DNA of 64,000 nucleotides from Fibrobacter sp. UWB2 (lineage in GTDB: Bacteria > Fibrobacterota > Fibrobacteria > Fibrobacterales > Fibrobacteraceae). How positions within the stretch are numbered: position 1 is the first letter of the stretch; each line of letters opens with the position of its first letter. Under the pieces are notes generated by a model. That model was not told where the DNA came from and made no database searches. It saw only the letters and a program-made list of their open reading frames with translations. Shown in pieces: positions 9,701 through 17,724 of the stretch. The position numbers and the translations under genes are program-made. The stretch lies in contig NZ_MWQK01000002.1 in NCBI RefSeq assembly GCF_002210425.1, forward strand, positions 496,001 through 560,000. The letters run 5' to 3'.

Positions 9701-9742
9701 AAAAAACAGTTTTCTTTGATTTTTCGAATTTTTCTGTGCCAT
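6710..9742 (-). CDS. CHASE2-domain class III adenylate cyclase, membrane-bound
   Basis: A sensor enzyme that would make cAMP from ATP. After one N-terminal membrane helix comes an extracytoplasmic CHASE2 sensor (starting near IIIADIDEKSLQKLG). Three membrane helices follow (roughly residues 614-684), then the cyclase domain (about 725-915). Both metal-binding Asp positions are present (YFTDIQGFS and KYEGDAIIAFFG), as are the base-recognition Asp region (TMMGDEVN) and the transition-state Asn/Arg (NLASRLE). The Lys and Asp specificity positions point to adenylate rather than guanylate. A C-terminal tail of about 75 residues resembles a single TPR-like helix pair. The ATG at 9742 is preferred over a TTG nine codons upstream. 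It is divergent from ftsK. Confidence 0.9.
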   Translation of the reverse strand: MAQKNSKNQRKLFFGVTFSAIAVLLILLFGNKQKNFTAESAENIFYDQFFKWTTEVKDSTGFKDGVFMESKPYNDPNIIIADIDEKSLQKLGHYYEWDRSIHAKVIKNLSEGGAAAVAFDILFKDADFGKRRGEQCQEILTQLEPDTSHVPLFSQIHSYYNYDSMLVEATRNSNICIVSFLMVNTSYYKNKSEWKPLSSWERAKEVGFSSTLQLNQVDKPQNIAKASQLLDNVFPELATAGSRLGAVNAYPDNDGTIRRINMFYKFPYVEDDKLAPQRIYSTLSLMTISHLFHKDPKDIKVKMGKYIDIGKPFGIYRDSTGEYHTTYPNFTYPMFIGLRDKMKQIKESKASASLVETSPKITAKRNSEGQIVFDIFIDDDQHLDASLSSVLRKLPENIFDKLEDSESAQLDSGFTMSKSEDDEGVYTIKNEDEDEINITPNVLKTIHFYETSYRDIKNGEHKILSRHLDISYDKAKNEWSASIAFFTNQILQDISKATDQQISSLKPGEELRFGPYKRIPISEKGEYLVKYKGRFNRIAPEIRTFKHVSYYDIYRDSTNLDQYTGKTIILGSSVSALFDIVNGPHEENIPAILVHASIIKNILEDDYLRTLDEKYQRVVVILLALICMLIGLYSRSFLSFFFMISIAVVYTVLAYICFKHNIYIGVSKQLLAIIGPNMIAMVVQAYFENKEKKFIESSFKQYISPELIDEMVAEGNMPELGGEESNITAYFTDIQGFSTFSEKIGSASKLVELLNEYLTAMTDVLTTKNKGTLDKYEGDAIIAFFGAPMKYDDHAKRACNTAIDMQSELLRLRKKWKGEGNKWPEVVINMHMRIGINTGHIVTGNMGSTMRKNYTMMGDEVNLASRLESAAKQYGAYIHVCKNTIDQLVEQKIESQYIYRSLDIIRVVGKDEPVETFELLAYASDANALVLNKLCELWKEARAAYLDMQWDKAIALFTQCLDFEPHLPERDPGSKTCPSQVYIKRCLAYKQNPPANAGEKWDGIFTATEK

Positions 9743-9805
9743 GACGTGAAAAAAATAATAATTGAGCAAATAGTGTCATTTTTAGGACAAAAAATAAGGG
9801 CTATA

Positions 9806-9836
9806 AAAGATTATATTTGAGATGTAATTAGAGGAG
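9806..9836 (+). promoter_or_regulatory. ftsK promoter region and ribosome binding site, divergent from the cyclase gene
   Basis: ATTATATTT near 9810-9818 gives a TATATT hexamer on the plus strand and a TATAAT hexamer on the minus strand, so it could serve both divergent genes. AGAGGAG at about 9830-9836 precedes the TTG start of ftsK. Confidence 0.45.
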
Positions 9837-9843
9837 CACTTTT

Positions 9844-12800
9844 TTGGCTGCACAAAAGAAAAAAACTGTTAAGAAAACAAAGAAACCCAAAGTTGAACCG
9901 AAAAAGGATATTCAGGAGCCGGATTCGTATTTTGTAACGATGATGGTGGGCTACCTGGTATTGCTTGCGGGCATTATCCTGTTGCTTGGGTGCATAACGA
10001 TATCCATTGTGGGCGAGCACGAAAACTGGCTTGGGGATTACTTTGGCGTCATGTTCCCGAGTTTTATGACGTTCCTGTTTGGGCGTGTGGCGGTTGTCGT
10101 GTTTACGGCGGCTCTCGTCCTTTGGGGACTTTTCATTGCCATTGCATCGCTGCGTGCAAAGCTGTTGCGCTTTGCGGTTGGGGCGAGTTTGCTTGTGGTG
10201 AATGTTTCGTTTTTGATGTCGCTTAAGAATTTTGGCCTTAAGAATGTATCGAACGATGCGCTTTCGATGAGCGGTGGCGTATTGGGCGAGTTCTTTTTGC
10301 AGAACCTCGCGATTCCCGTGTTTGGGCGTGTGTCTATCGTGGCTCCGCTGATTATACTGCTTGTCACTCTTGCCTTGATTTTGGTGCTCTCTTTTGGCGT
10401 GCGTCCGAGGCATTTTAAGTTTGTCGCACAGACGATGCGCTATTTGGCAGGACTTTTTGGACGTCGCCGTAAAGACGAAGATGTTGAACCGAAGACGGAA
10501 TACGTGCCGAATATCCGCGATGAACGTACGGAGAAAAAGCAACTCCGCCGTGGCGTGGTGATGGAAGACGAGACGATGATTTTTGTCCCGGATTCCGTGA
10601 AGATGCGTAGGCGCGGGAAGGTGGAACCGTTTAACGGTCGCCATAACTGGCTCACAGACGATTTGGACGTGAACCGCTCGGAAATGCAGACGCAGATCGG
10701 GGATTCGTTTGGATTGCCTCAGTATGCGGCGGGGAATGTTCCGGGTAACGCTATGCCTGAAAATGTGGCGGCGAATGCGCCGGTTGCGAATGTAGCGAAC
10801 ACACCTGCGGGTGCAACGTTGGGCGGTGCTGACGATGATGGTGTCTATGAAGATCCGGAAATCCGTCGTTTGGAAGAAGAATTGCGTTTGAATGAACGCC
10901 ACATGAATGCACTCCAGATTCTGGAAATCAAGGAACGCATCGGTGCGCTCCGCCGTGCTCGCGATTTGATTGACTGGGAAAAGGGCCATAAGGGTCGTAT
11001 GCAGGTGAAGGGCGATGTGCGCCGTACGGCGGGCTCTGAAACTGTAGATGCTGCTATTGGGAATGTTGGTGGAAATATTCCGCCAAAGCAGACTAAGCCG
11101 ATGACCGTAGCAACTCCGAGGGTGGCAAAGCCTGCGGGTGGTGATGCGAAATCTTCGACAAGCGCCAATACGATTGTCCGTGACGCAACGCTTTCGGATT
11201 CTGTGGCAACGCGAGCCGCTATCCATGCCGAAGAGCTTTTGGGCGGCGATGGCGCCTACGTAGAGGACTTCCCGGGAAGCCCTGCGGTCGAAGATGATGA
11301 AACATATGCTCCGGTTGTTGTGACTGCCGATGAAGTGGGCGAGGACCCGACTTTCGGTGCCGATTTCGGTGCGACGATGGGTGGTGCTGGACATGTTGGC
11401 GGGAGTGCTGGTGGGAGTGCGCGCCCGGCTGTTCATTCTGCTACGATCCCTGCTGCTCCGACGGCATCTTACGACGAATACAAGATTCCTGAAATCGCAA
11501 AGATTCTCGACACGCACGAAGCGCAGACCGCGGATTACACCGAAGAAGAGCTGAACGCCATCGGCAAGATGCTCGAAGAAAAGCTTGAAAACTTCAAGGT
11601 GAAGGGCCGCGTAATCGGTTGTGAAACGGGCCCGATGATTACCCGTTTTGAAGTGGAACCGGGCCCGGGCGTGAAAGTGAGCCGCTTCTCGGCATTGCAA
11701 GAAGACTTGGCGCTCCCGCTGAAGGTCTCGTCTATTCGCATTTTGGCGCCGATTCCTGGCAAGGCCGCGGTTGGCGTTGAAATCCCGAATCGCAAGTTCC
11801 AGACCGTGTTCTGCCGTGATGTGTTCATGAGCGAAAAGTTCAAGCCCGCGCACGACAAAATTCTCGTGGCACTTGGCAAGGACATCACGGGTGAAGCGTT
11901 CACGATGGACTTGGCAAAGGCTCCGCATTTGCTGATTGCCGGTCAGACGGGTTCTGGTAAGTCTGTTTGCATTAACGCGCTCATGGCGTCGATGCTCTTT
12001 AGCAAGACTCCGGATGAACTCCGCATGATTCTCGTGGACCCGAAGGCGGTGGAACTCAAGATGTACGAAAACATCCCGCACCTTTTGGCGCCTGTCATCA
12101 CGAAGCCCGAAATTGCTATCCAGGCGCTCCAGTGGCTCTGCTACGAGATGGACCGCCGTACGGAAGTCTTGGCATCTGCAAAGGTGCGTAACATTGGCGG
12201 TTTCAACGCAAAGTTTGAAGCGGGCGAATTGCCGGATGAAGTTCCTGAAGAAGATCGTGGCCACCGCATGGCGTTTATCGTCGTGATTATCGACGAAATG
12301 GCGGACCTCATGATGGTTGCGGGCAAGGAAATCGAAAAGTCCGTGGCGCGTTTGGCGGCTAAGGCTCGTGCCGTGGGCATCCACTTGGTGCTTGCCACGC
12401 AGCGTCCGTCTGTGAAGGTCATTACGGGTATCATCAAAGCGAACTTGCCGACTCGTATTAGCTTCAAGGTGGCATCCCAGATTGACGCCCGCACGGTGAT
12501 GGACCATGCCGGTGCCGAAAAGCTCCTTGGCCGTGGCGACATGCTTTACAAGGCTGTGAATGACCCGGATCCGGTGCGCGTACACGGTGCATTCCTCAGC
12601 GATGAAGAAGCCGAACGCTTGGCCGACGCCTGCTCTGATCAGAATGTGTTCTACCCGCAGGTGGAATCGTTCGATGTCTCGGGCGGCGAAGAAGGCGATG
12701 AAGAAGGCGGTGGATCTCTCAAAAACGAAAAACTCGACAAGTTGCTTTTTGAAGTCGCGCAATGGGCCATTAGCGTGAACGGTCTTTCGACTTCGGCAGT

Positions 12801-12963
12801 GCAGCGTCACTTTAGCGTGGGTTACAGCCGTGCGGGGAAGATTGTGGACCAACTGTATGGCCTTGGTGTGTGTGGCCCGAGCAAGGGCAACTCAAAACCG
12901 CGAGCCATGCTCGTCGGAATGGACGAACTCATGCAACTCGAACGCTCCGGACGGTTCGGGTAA
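9844..12963 (+). CDS. ftsK: FtsK/SpoIIIE DNA translocase
   Basis: Septal DNA motor that clears and aligns chromosomes at division. A Lys-rich N-terminus precedes four membrane helices (about 31-55, 74-101, 108-126, 162-185). A poorly conserved linker runs to about residue 540. The motor then shows Walker A (AGQTGSGKSVCINAL, near 697-711) and Walker B (VVIIDEMADLMM). The C-terminal gamma winged helix (SAVQRHFSVGYSRAGKIVDQL) recognises polar KOPS-type DNA sites. The length of 1039 residues is in the family range. The start is TTG with a good AGAGGAG site 7-8 bases upstream; no nearby ATG is better placed. Confidence 0.96.
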   Translation: MAAQKKKTVKKTKKPKVEPKKDIQEPDSYFVTMMVGYLVLLAGIILLLGCITISIVGEHENWLGDYFGVMFPSFMTFLFGRVAVVVFTAALVLWGLFIAIASLRAKLLRFAVGASLLVVNVSFLMSLKNFGLKNVSNDALSMSGGVLGEFFLQNLAIPVFGRVSIVAPLIILLVTLALILVLSFGVRPRHFKFVAQTMRYLAGLFGRRRKDEDVEPKTEYVPNIRDERTEKKQLRRGVVMEDETMIFVPDSVKMRRRGKVEPFNGRHNWLTDDLDVNRSEMQTQIGDSFGLPQYAAGNVPGNAMPENVAANAPVANVANTPAGATLGGADDDGVYEDPEIRRLEEELRLNERHMNALQILEIKERIGALRRARDLIDWEKGHKGRMQVKGDVRRTAGSETVDAAIGNVGGNIPPKQTKPMTVATPRVAKPAGGDAKSSTSANTIVRDATLSDSVATRAAIHAEELLGGDGAYVEDFPGSPAVEDDETYAPVVVTADEVGEDPTFGADFGATMGGAGHVGGSAGGSARPAVHSATIPAAPTASYDEYKIPEIAKILDTHEAQTADYTEEELNAIGKMLEEKLENFKVKGRVIGCETGPMITRFEVEPGPGVKVSRFSALQEDLALPLKVSSIRILAPIPGKAAVGVEIPNRKFQTVFCRDVFMSEKFKPAHDKILVALGKDITGEAFTMDLAKAPHLLIAGQTGSGKSVCINALMASMLFSKTPDELRMILVDPKAVELKMYENIPHLLAPVITKPEIAIQALQWLCYEMDRRTEVLASAKVRNIGGFNAKFEAGELPDEVPEEDRGHRMAFIVVIIDEMADLMMVAGKEIEKSVARLAAKARAVGIHLVLATQRPSVKVITGIIKANLPTRISFKVASQIDARTVMDHAGAEKLLGRGDMLYKAVNDPDPVRVHGAFLSDEEAERLADACSDQNVFYPQVESFDVSGGEEGDEEGGGSLKNEKLDKLLFEVAQWAISVNGLSTSAVQRHFSVGYSRAGKIVDQLYGLGVCGPSKGNSKPRAMLVGMDELMQLERSGRFG

Positions 12964-13093
12964 GCTTTTTTGATACGTAGAACTGTGGGTATGGGGGGCG
13001 TTTTTATTTTATTTTGGCAGATTTTTGTCACATCTTTATAATGATATTATTTATATTTTCGTAGTAATATTGTAAAGGTGTGTGCTGAAGTGT
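12964..13093. promoter_or_regulatory. AT-rich leader of the PLP/NRPS operon
   Basis: The 130 bases between ftsK and the biosynthetic operon are very AT-rich, with TATAAT near 13036-13041 and TATATT near 13051-13056 as candidate -10 elements. No clear terminator for ftsK is seen, only a T-rich stretch after GGGGGGCG. Confidence 0.35.
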
Positions 13094-14236
13094 ATGTGTT
13101 TTTATCGGAGCAGTTTTATTGATCAGCTTTCAACTCCATGCTACATCGTTAGCACGGATGTGCTTTGCGAAAATTTTCAGAACATACGTGCAAAAGCTGA
13201 CCGCGTCGGTCTTTCTCTTTTGCTAGCCATGAAAGGCTTCCCTCTTGCAAAGGCTTTCCCTTTTATCAAGTCGTATGTTGATGGAATTTCTGCGTCTGGG
13301 CTTTTTGAAGCAAAGTTGGGTTCAAAGCTCGGAAAAGAAGTGCATGTCCATACGCCGGCATACAAAAAAGAAGATGCGGAAGAAATTGCGGCCTATTGCT
13401 CTCACATTGTCTTAAACGCCCCCCATCAGCTAGAGGTCTTTAGTCACGTCGCTACTAGCAAAAATGAGTTCGCCCTCCGCTTGAATCCTGAGGTTTCTGT
13501 AGTAAACGAATCGGTTTACAATCCATGCGCCCCGTATTCACGTTTTGGCCTTACAAAGGGAATGCTTTCGGCTGTAGATAGCCGTTTTTTTGAAAAGATT
13601 TCCGGCTTCCACGTTCATGCTTTGTGCGGTTCATCTTCAAAAGATTGTAACAACTTGATTTCCGCCGTTCTGGAAAACTTTTCTGACTACCTTCCTTCTG
13701 TATCCTGGATAAATCTTGGAGGAGGACAGGCTCTTCTCGAAGACGATTTTGATTTTGCTGACTTCGCCGAAAATCTGGACATTCTGCATTTAAAGTATCA
13801 CTTAAAAACCTACATTGAACCCTGCGAGTATTTGGTGATGGATGCGGGCTTTCTTCTGACCACTGTTTTGGACGTGGTGCATAATGGAAAGGACATCGCC
13901 ATTTTAGACACTTCTATTTCGTGCCATGCCTTGGATGTCCTTAAAAATTACTATCAGCTGCCCGTAATTTATCCACAGGCCGGGGAAAAGGGCTATTCCT
14001 ATCTGCTTGCAGGAAACAGCTGTCTTTCTGGCGATGTATTTGGCGAGTACTCTTTTTCTGCCCCCTTAAAGCCGGGTGACAAAATCGTCTTTGGTGACAT
14101 GGGTTCTTATTCCTTTGCACAGATGAATTATTTCAACGGCATCAATTATCCTGATATCTGTTTTTACAGCGAAAAAAACGGATTCCAGCAGATAAAATCC
14201 TTCGACTACATGAACTACGAGGCTCTCTATGACTGA
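13094..14236 (+). CDS. fold-III PLP decarboxylase, carboxynorspermidine decarboxylase-like
   Basis: An alanine-racemase-fold PLP enzyme. The PLP lysine sits in LLAMKGFPLAKAF (about residue 47). The NspC-type block LRLNPEVS...YNPCAPYSRFG, the GFHVHALCG segment, the glycine motif INLGGGQ and the C-terminal Cys/Asp region GNSCLSGDVFGEY all match carboxy(nor)spermidine decarboxylases more closely than diaminopimelate decarboxylase. The usual HTLCE ends in Gly instead of Glu here, and EPGE reads EPCE, so the substrate may differ. The start is uncertain: ATG 13094 is used, but GGAG at 13107-13110 is ideally placed for an ATT at 13118. First gene of the NRPS operon, overlapping the next gene by eight bases. 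Likely provides an amine for the pathway (inference). Confidence 0.8.
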   Translation: MCFYRSSFIDQLSTPCYIVSTDVLCENFQNIRAKADRVGLSLLLAMKGFPLAKAFPFIKSYVDGISASGLFEAKLGSKLGKEVHVHTPAYKKEDAEEIAAYCSHIVLNAPHQLEVFSHVATSKNEFALRLNPEVSVVNESVYNPCAPYSRFGLTKGMLSAVDSRFFEKISGFHVHALCGSSSKDCNNLISAVLENFSDYLPSVSWINLGGGQALLEDDFDFADFAENLDILHLKYHLKTYIEPCEYLVMDAGFLLTTVLDVVHNGKDIAILDTSISCHALDVLKNYYQLPVIYPQAGEKGYSYLLAGNSCLSGDVFGEYSFSAPLKPGDKIVFGDMGSYSFAQMNYFNGINYPDICFYSEKNGFQQIKSFDYMNYEALYD

Positions 14237-15356
14237 TTATGAAATTGAAATGGAATTGGAAGCTGCTTTAGAAGCATTACCAAAAGAAAATCCGCCGGTA
14301 AATCTTTCCGACTGGAATTCTGGTTCTGACTATAAGGAAAAGCTTGCATCAGTTGTAAAGCTTGGTAAAAAGTCTGACTTGTTTGATTATCAGTATTTCT
14401 TTCCTGACTGCATAAAAAAAGACCTTGCCCATAAATTGGGATTTTCTGATGAAGCTTACGAAAATTCTTTTTTTGCGCCTGTATCTCAAAGCACCCTTTC
14501 TATCGTAACGCTCGCTATATTCTTAAAAAAGCATAATCAAAAGGTGGGGATTGTAGAGCCGGTTTATTTTTCTGTACAAAGTTGCGTTGATGACATTGGC
14601 ATACCTTATCGCCTTTTTAGCGATTACATGGAAAACATAAACAGTACTTTTGATGTAGAAGAACTCCTACAGTCTGACTGTACTGCATTTTGGTTTACGT
14701 CTCCGGTCAACTCTTGCAGCATTTATTTTAAGGAGCGCGTTACAAAAGGAATTCAAAAACTCCTGGATGCAGGTAAAATAGTCATCTTAGATGAATCCCT
14801 ATGCGTAAACGGATATGAACTTTCAAGAGTTTTTGGAGTTCAGGAAAATCTCCTTTACATTTATAGCCCTCATAAGGCTTTGGGACTCCAAGGAATAAAA
14901 TTCTCTTACGTTGTGTGTCATACAAAATACTATGATGACATCAACAACCTTGAAGATATCTACGGAGGCTCTTTGTGCTATTCCTGCCAGGAAGGAGCAA
15001 GACATTTTGTTTCAAAGAATTTCGACGACTGCCGGGATGTTTACACAGCCTTTTGGCAGGATAACTTTCTGAAGGTGAAAAACATTGTAAAAAACTATGA
15101 TTTTGCCCGAATCTCGCCGGAAACCTTTGGCCACTATGCCATGATTTTTATCCGTTGCGCTGTAGATGACGCATCCTTTGTAGAGGCGATGAAACGCCTG
15201 ATGAAGGAAAAAGGCTATTTTGTCTATCCCGGCATTTTGCAGGGCTTTGCTCCCCCAAAAGGTTTTTGTTTTCGGATAAATATGCTTTTAAACACTAATG
15301 ATATTGAAAATGGGCTAAGGGTAGTCCTTGATTACATTAAAGACACCGGGAAATAA
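14229..15356 (+). CDS. fold-I PLP-dependent enzyme (aminotransferase class I/II-like)
   Basis: A 375-residue PLP enzyme of the aspartate aminotransferase fold. The cofactor Asp is in KIVILDESLCVNGYEL and the Schiff-base Lys in IYSPHKALGLQGIKFSY (about residue 217). A C-terminal FCFRINMLL may hold the carboxylate-binding Arg. It is divergent from housekeeping aminotransferases and I cannot name a substrate. It could be an aminotransferase, a lyase or a decarboxylase. It overlaps the upstream decarboxylase gene by eight bases and is followed 16 bases later by the NRPS start, so it clearly belongs to the same pathway. Lys codons are mostly AAA, unlike neighbouring housekeeping genes. Confidence 0.72.
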   Translation: MTDYEIEMELEAALEALPKENPPVNLSDWNSGSDYKEKLASVVKLGKKSDLFDYQYFFPDCIKKDLAHKLGFSDEAYENSFFAPVSQSTLSIVTLAIFLKKHNQKVGIVEPVYFSVQSCVDDIGIPYRLFSDYMENINSTFDVEELLQSDCTAFWFTSPVNSCSIYFKERVTKGIQKLLDAGKIVILDESLCVNGYELSRVFGVQENLLYIYSPHKALGLQGIKFSYVVCHTKYYDDINNLEDIYGGSLCYSCQEGARHFVSKNFDDCRDVYTAFWQDNFLKVKNIVKNYDFARISPETFGHYAMIFIRCAVDDASFVEAMKRLMKEKGYFVYPGILQGFAPPKGFCFRINMLLNTNDIENGLRVVLDYIKDTGK

Positions 15357-15372
15357 AGAGGCGTTTACAAGT

Positions 15373-17724
15373 ATGATTGATTTTTTGCAGAAATTTTTAG
15401 ATACAGTTGCCACATATCCTGAACGTGCAGCTTTTGTAGATAAAGACGGCGAACGCAGCACTTCTTATAAAAAACTGGACGAACTTTCTGGCCGTGTAGC
15501 TGCATTTCTGAAAAATAAAGGCTTTCAGAAAGAAGACCTGATTGCCATAAATCTTGAAAAATCCATGGAATATACAGCGGTGCAGTTAGGAGTAATAAAG
15601 GCTGGAATCGCCTTTGTGCCGCTTTCTGAAAGCATGGGGCAGGAAAGATTTAGTCATGTGCTGAAAGATTCAGGGGCAAAACTTGTTTTTGATGCGGCCG
15701 CCTGGGATCAAGCTATGGAATATGAGCCTCTGAATCCTGAGAAATGGGCGGACTCTGACGAACATGACCTTGCCTTCGTCATCTATACATCCGGAAGCAC
15801 AGGAAAACCAAAAGGGGTTGTAGAAGAATATGGTGCCTACCGTTTTACGACAAAGGGTACAGCCGAGGAAGTTGTAGAACCCTATACCATGAAGGACGAT
15901 GCCATCCGCTTTGCAAATGTAGCTCCGGTAACTTTTTCAGCCTTTACCATTATCAATGTGAGCATGCTCTATAATGCCGGTACTATTTATATAGTCTCCG
16001 ATGCTGTCGTCAAGAATCCTATGCTTTACATGCAGTTTTTAAAAGACCACAGGATTGACGCAATGTTTCTGACGGCCTCGATGATAAAGCCTCTTTCTGA
16101 AAACAGAAGCCTTTCCCCCAAGGCGATTATGCTTTCATCCGAACGGGTAAGCGATGTGTACAGCACGAAGTTCGCTGTTTTGAACCTCTACTGCAATACG
16201 GAACTGATGTCTACAGCCTGCAACTTTGTGATTGACAAGCCTTACTCAAACACTCCCATCGGCAGGAACTGTTCCTATACGGACATGATTCTGCTCGATG
16301 ACGGTAAAGTTTCGGAAAAAGAAGGTGAAATCTGCCTCTGTCTGCCTTATTTCAGGGGCTACCTGAACCAGCAGGAAGAGACAGAGAAGGCTTTTGTCTC
16401 GATTGGCGGGAAAAAGTTCTTCTGCACGAGGGACGTTGCCCGCCGCGGAGAAGACGGACTTCTGTATGTGCTGGGTCGGGCAGACGATATGGTAAAGATT
16501 AACGGAAACCGGGTGGAACCAGCCGAAGTAGAGACAGTACTGAAAAAAGTTCTGGAAACAAAAATGGTTGCTGTAAAAGCCTTTGAAAAAAAAGGAAAAT
16601 ATTATCTCTGCGCCTATTATCAGAAAGAATACTCTATTCCTGTGGAAACCATCCGCGCCTCGCTAAAGCCCTTGCTCCCCGCCTATATGATCCCCTCATT
16701 TTTTGTGCAGATGAAAAAGATTCCCCTGAATATAAACGGAAAAATCGACAGGAAAAATCTACTCATCCCGAATTTTGTTTCTCAAAATACATATGTTGCA
16801 CCTCGGACAGAATGTGAAAAAATACTCTGCGATGCATTCAAGGAAGCCCTTGAAGACTATGAGGAAATTGAAAAAATCGGCATTGACGATGACTTCTTTT
16901 TAATGGGAGGCGACAGCGTAAGTGCCATGGAGCTTATGCTTGCTTGTGAGGAGTTTAAGTTGACCGTGCCGCTTATTTATGAAAAACGTACTGTCCGTGC
17001 TCTTGCCGAAGTGCTAGATAAGAAGATGTCTTTAAGTTCCCCAGCCACAGCAAAAGAGACTCCAGAAGAAAAACTCCCCCTTATCCTTTCTCAAAAGGAG
17101 GTGCTTGATTATGAAGCTTGTCTCCCAGACACCATCGTAGACAATGTTCCCTTGTATTTGACTTTACGTTCGGATCTTGACGAAAAAAAACTCTATCAAG
17201 CTCTGAAAAAAGTGATTGAGGCGCACCCGGCCTTACGCACCGTGATTGAAAAGGACAGGGAACAAGGCTATGTGCAGTATCAAAAACAGAATATTGACGA
17301 AGCAATAAGCGTAGAGGCTATGTCAGAAAAAGAACTTGACGCTATCGTCGAAAACTTTGGAGAAATCTTCGCTCTTGATGGAAGCCCACTTTTCAGATGC
17401 CGCATCATCAGAACAGAAAAACGGCTTGTTCTTCTTTTAGAAGTTCATCACGCTATTGCAGACGGACTTTCCCTGCATATTTTCGCTTCCGATATAGAAA
17501 AGGCTTATCGAGGCGAAGTTCTTACAAAAGACTGCTACAATGAGTTTATAAAAGAAATCTTCGCAGCCGAAAAAGATACATCCCTGCTTTCATTGACTGC
17601 AAACCAAAATTCCACACTCACTTTATCAAATGGCAAAATCTGTTATTGTGCGCCAAAGCATGATTTTGAAAAAGAAGATAAGGTCGCTTGTCAAGTAATA
17701 GCAATCCCTTGTTCAAAAAAATAA
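15373..17724 (+). CDS. nonribosomal peptide synthetase, A-T-C module, upstream part (condensation domain interrupted)
   Basis: Activates an acid as its adenylate and loads it on a carrier domain. Adenylation motifs are A3 YTSGSTGKPKG (about residue 138), A5 NLYCNTELMST, A7 LGRADDMVKINGNRVEPAE (near 368) and A10 NINGKIDRK. The thiolation site is MGGDS (phosphopantetheine Ser near 515). A condensation domain follows with the active motif HHAIADG (near 692). That domain stops half way at a TAA right after seven adenines; the missing half is encoded in the -1 frame just downstream. In A4 the usual Asp that binds a substrate alpha-amino group is not evident (PVTFSAF), so a non-alpha-amino acid is possible. 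Start ATG 15373 is chosen because AGAGG lies upstream, rather than an earlier in-frame ATG inside the preceding gene. Confidence 0.85.
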   Translation: MIDFLQKFLDTVATYPERAAFVDKDGERSTSYKKLDELSGRVAAFLKNKGFQKEDLIAINLEKSMEYTAVQLGVIKAGIAFVPLSESMGQERFSHVLKDSGAKLVFDAAAWDQAMEYEPLNPEKWADSDEHDLAFVIYTSGSTGKPKGVVEEYGAYRFTTKGTAEEVVEPYTMKDDAIRFANVAPVTFSAFTIINVSMLYNAGTIYIVSDAVVKNPMLYMQFLKDHRIDAMFLTASMIKPLSENRSLSPKAIMLSSERVSDVYSTKFAVLNLYCNTELMSTACNFVIDKPYSNTPIGRNCSYTDMILLDDGKVSEKEGEICLCLPYFRGYLNQQEETEKAFVSIGGKKFFCTRDVARRGEDGLLYVLGRADDMVKINGNRVEPAEVETVLKKVLETKMVAVKAFEKKGKYYLCAYYQKEYSIPVETIRASLKPLLPAYMIPSFFVQMKKIPLNINGKIDRKNLLIPNFVSQNTYVAPRTECEKILCDAFKEALEDYEEIEKIGIDDDFFLMGGDSVSAMELMLACEEFKLTVPLIYEKRTVRALAEVLDKKMSLSSPATAKETPEEKLPLILSQKEVLDYEACLPDTIVDNVPLYLTLRSDLDEKKLYQALKKVIEAHPALRTVIEKDREQGYVQYQKQNIDEAISVEAMSEKELDAIVENFGEIFALDGSPLFRCRIIRTEKRLVLLLEVHHAIADGLSLHIFASDIEKAYRGEVLTKDCYNEFIKEIFAAEKDTSLLSLTANQNSTLTLSNGKICYCAPKHDFEKEDKVACQVIAIPCSKK

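Noticed and set aside
9811-12852. 1013-codon open frame on the minus strand
   Set aside because: It is antisense to ftsK, has a biased His/Arg-rich composition from codon periodicity of the real gene, and shows no domain.
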